6,659 bases of DNA, taken from the NCBI GenBank assembly GCA_032123435.1, contig JAQBFJ010000026.1, positions 1-6,659 of the forward strand, read 5' to 3'. The notes beneath the pieces were generated by a model, which saw only the letters and a list, made by a program, of their open reading frames with translations, searched no databases and was not told where the DNA came from. Both the position numbers and the translations under genes were made by a program. This stretch comes from JAQBFJ01 sp032123435. Lineage in GTDB: Bacteria > Verrucomicrobiota > Kiritimatiellia > UBA8416 > JAQBFJ01. This document shows, one piece after another, positions 6,075 through 6,659 of this stretch (position 1 is the first letter of the stretch; every line of letters begins with the position of its first letter).

Positions 6075-6102
6075 AATCTACAGGAAATCAGTAAAAACTC
6101 AA
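6075..6102 (-). promoter_or_regulatory. Possible housekeeping promoter of the sigma operon
   Basis: TTGAGT (6102-6097) and TAGATT (6080-6075), spaced by 16 nt on the minus strand, each match the sigma-70 -35 and -10 consensus at 4 of 6 bases. It would give basal transcription ahead of the ECF-type site. The match is weak and could be chance. Confidence 0.25.
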
Positions 6103-6166
6103 GACACTCTCAAAGCGCCTCTCAGGACAAGAGGTCACACATGAAAAGAAAATATAGGGGTCACGT

Positions 6167-6186
6167 CCGAATAGCACTAACTTAAG
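6167..6186 (+). repeat. Left inner terminal inverted repeat of the MITE-like element
   Basis: This 20-base segment, CCGAATAGCAC followed by TAACTTAAG, pairs with 6382-6401 at 18 of 20 positions. Both differences are purine-purine or pyrimidine-pyrimidine changes. Confidence 0.75.
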
Positions 6187-6196
6187 CATGTTTATT

Positions 6197-6319
6197 ATGG
6201 AAAAGGACCTGCAAACATTGATTAACGTATTCCTTAGCTGGGCCCTTGGCATGGGACAACAAATTGGTATTTTTCATCCCTATGAACAGGAGCCTTTAGC
6301 GAAGAGAGCATGCTCTTAG
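6197..6319 (+). other. 40-codon ORF inside the MITE-like element, probably not a gene
   Basis: An ATG eleven bases inside the left inverted repeat opens a frame reading MEKDLQTLINVFLSWALG and ending at TAG 6317-6319. Its placement is where an IS transposase would start, so it may be a transposase remnant, but I recognise no motif and no ribosome binding site. Its last codons overlap a perfect 12-bp palindrome, AGAGCATGCTCT (6305-6316). Confidence 0.2.
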
Positions 6320-6381
6320 AGTCATTCACGGTAATGCCCGAAATACTCCCACAACATGGGGACAATCAGATGCTAAAAGGA

Positions 6382-6401
6382 CTTAAGTTAGCGCCATTCG
6401 G
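6382..6401 (-). repeat. Right inner terminal inverted repeat of the MITE-like element
   Basis: Plus strand CTTAAGTTAG followed by CGCCATTCGG is the inverted partner of 6167-6186. Outside it the plus strand continues GGCCGCCCCC, mirrored by GGGG at the left outer edge. Confidence 0.75.
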
Positions 6402-6411
6402 GGCCGCCCCC

Positions 6412-6594
6412 AAGATAGCAAAATAAGGTATTGACGCTGGGTTTTGCCAGTCGGCTTTAGCTGGAGCAGAAAACGGGCTCAAATCTAAGTATTGGCCAAT
6501 GTTTTCAATAAAAAAGAGATGATTTCGTTGTTTTAGAGAAAAAGTGTTATACTATAAAGTCTAGTCGGTATAATAATAAGTTGGCTTATAGAAG
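6412..6594 (+). other. AT-rich upstream region of the plus-strand signal-peptide gene
   Basis: No gene is seen. It contains an imperfect hairpin at 6441-6474 (GTTTT-GC-CAG pairing with CTG-GC-AAAAC with two small bulges, loop of about 10 nt) and, further down, A/T-rich promoter-like sequence. The TGACATG-N14-CCGANTA element of the minus-strand genes is not present. Confidence 0.4.
6569..6574 (+). promoter_or_regulatory. Possible -10 box TATAAT for the plus-strand gene
   Basis: A perfect TATAAT lies 20 nt before the ATG at 6595. No good -35 is seen 16-18 nt upstream (TGTTAT at 6545-6550 is the best). A second -10-like TATACT lies at 6548-6553. A start from the perfect box would leave a leader of only about 14 nt, so it is uncertain which, if either, is used. 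Confidence 0.35.
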
Positions 6595-6659
6595 ATGAAT
6601 ATGAAACGCAACCTGTTAGCAATGTTAGCACTCAGCGCATCGTGTTTCATATCTATTGC
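6595..6659 (+). CDS. Exported protein, N-terminal signal peptide only (cut by window edge)
   Basis: An ATG at 6595 opens a frame to the window end, reading MNMKRNLLAMLALSASCFIS. This is a typical signal peptide: a positive Lys-Arg followed by a hydrophobic Leu/Ala core. A second ATG at 6601 (MKRN) is an equally good start, with AGAAG about 5 nt upstream at 6590-6594. The Ala-Ser-Cys could be a weak lipobox, but the -3 position is Ser rather than Leu, so a lipoprotein is not supported. Function cannot be told from 21 codons. It is divergent from the sigma operon and separated from it by the MITE-like element. Confidence 0.6.
   Translation, partial: MNMKRNLLAMLALSASCFISI

Larger units (their letters stand above)
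6157..6411. mobile_element. MITE-like element or deleted insertion sequence with about 30-bp inverted ends, 255 bp
   Basis: The left end 6157-6186 and the right end 6382-6411 are inverted copies. The inner 20 bases match at 18 positions, ending in an identical CTAACTTAAG; the outer 10 match at 5, both beginning with GGGG. The interior is too short for a transposase and no known transposase motif is visible. The CTTAAG-containing ends recall some IS4-superfamily elements, but this is a loose impression. No clear target-site duplication flanks it: only a similar AAAATA occurs near both sides, at unequal distances (6149-6154 and 6420-6425). It lies between divergent genes, so its insertion may have separated older regulatory sequence from the plus-strand gene. 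Confidence 0.65.

Noticed and set aside
6305..6316. Perfect 12-bp palindrome AGAGCATGCTCT as an operator
   Set aside because: It lies inside the MITE-like element away from any promoter; one such palindrome can occur by chance and nothing links it to a regulator.
6145..6425. AAAATA on both sides of the MITE-like element as a target-site duplication
   Set aside because: The two copies lie at different distances from the element ends (2 and 8 nt), and A-rich words are common here.

Overview
The window looks like a chromosomal segment from a bacterium of the PVC superphylum (Verrucomicrobiota, Kiritimatiellota, Lentisphaerota or Planctomycetota). This is inferred from protein architecture, not from a marker gene. 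An ECF sigma factor is translationally coupled to a membrane FecR-type regulator with a C-terminal LamG-like domain, a pairing typical of that group. The nearby secreted leucine-rich-repeat (LRR) protein also opens with a small beta-rich domain common in large secreted PVC proteins.

Layout: all complete genes lie on the minus strand, so the region reads from right to left. The ECF sigma factor (5479-6021) overlaps the fecR-LamG gene (3884-5482) by an ATGA junction. After 220 bases without a gene comes a 1073-residue secreted LRR protein (442-3663) with about 41 repeats. It is followed, six bases past its stop and in the same frame, by a 111-codon unknown ORF (100-435). One base further on starts a gene cut by the window edge (1-98), whose N-terminus resembles DUF2779/Cas4-like nuclease proteins. 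On the other side of the sigma gene, a 573-base stretch holds a roughly 255-bp element bounded by imperfect inverted repeats (6157-6411), which looks like a MITE or a deleted insertion sequence. It leads to a plus-strand gene (6595 onward) of which only a signal peptide is visible.

How the genes may work together: the sigma factor would be held at the membrane by the FecR-type protein, whose LamG-like domain lies outside the membrane and could sense a sugar or surface ligand. The most interesting observation is a two-part motif, TGACATG-N14-CCGA(C/G)TA, found with identical spacing 22 nt upstream of the sigma start codon and 27 nt upstream of the LRR start codon. It is a good candidate for the promoter recognised by this sigma factor. 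It suggests autoregulation and co-regulation of the giant LRR protein, making sigma, FecR-LamG and LRR protein one surface-signalling unit. This is an inference from two sites only.

The LRR gene also has a higher-order structure. A four-repeat module of 21+21+24+22 residues occurs three times, and a separate 66-residue block is duplicated near the C-terminus, so the gene grew by multi-repeat duplications.
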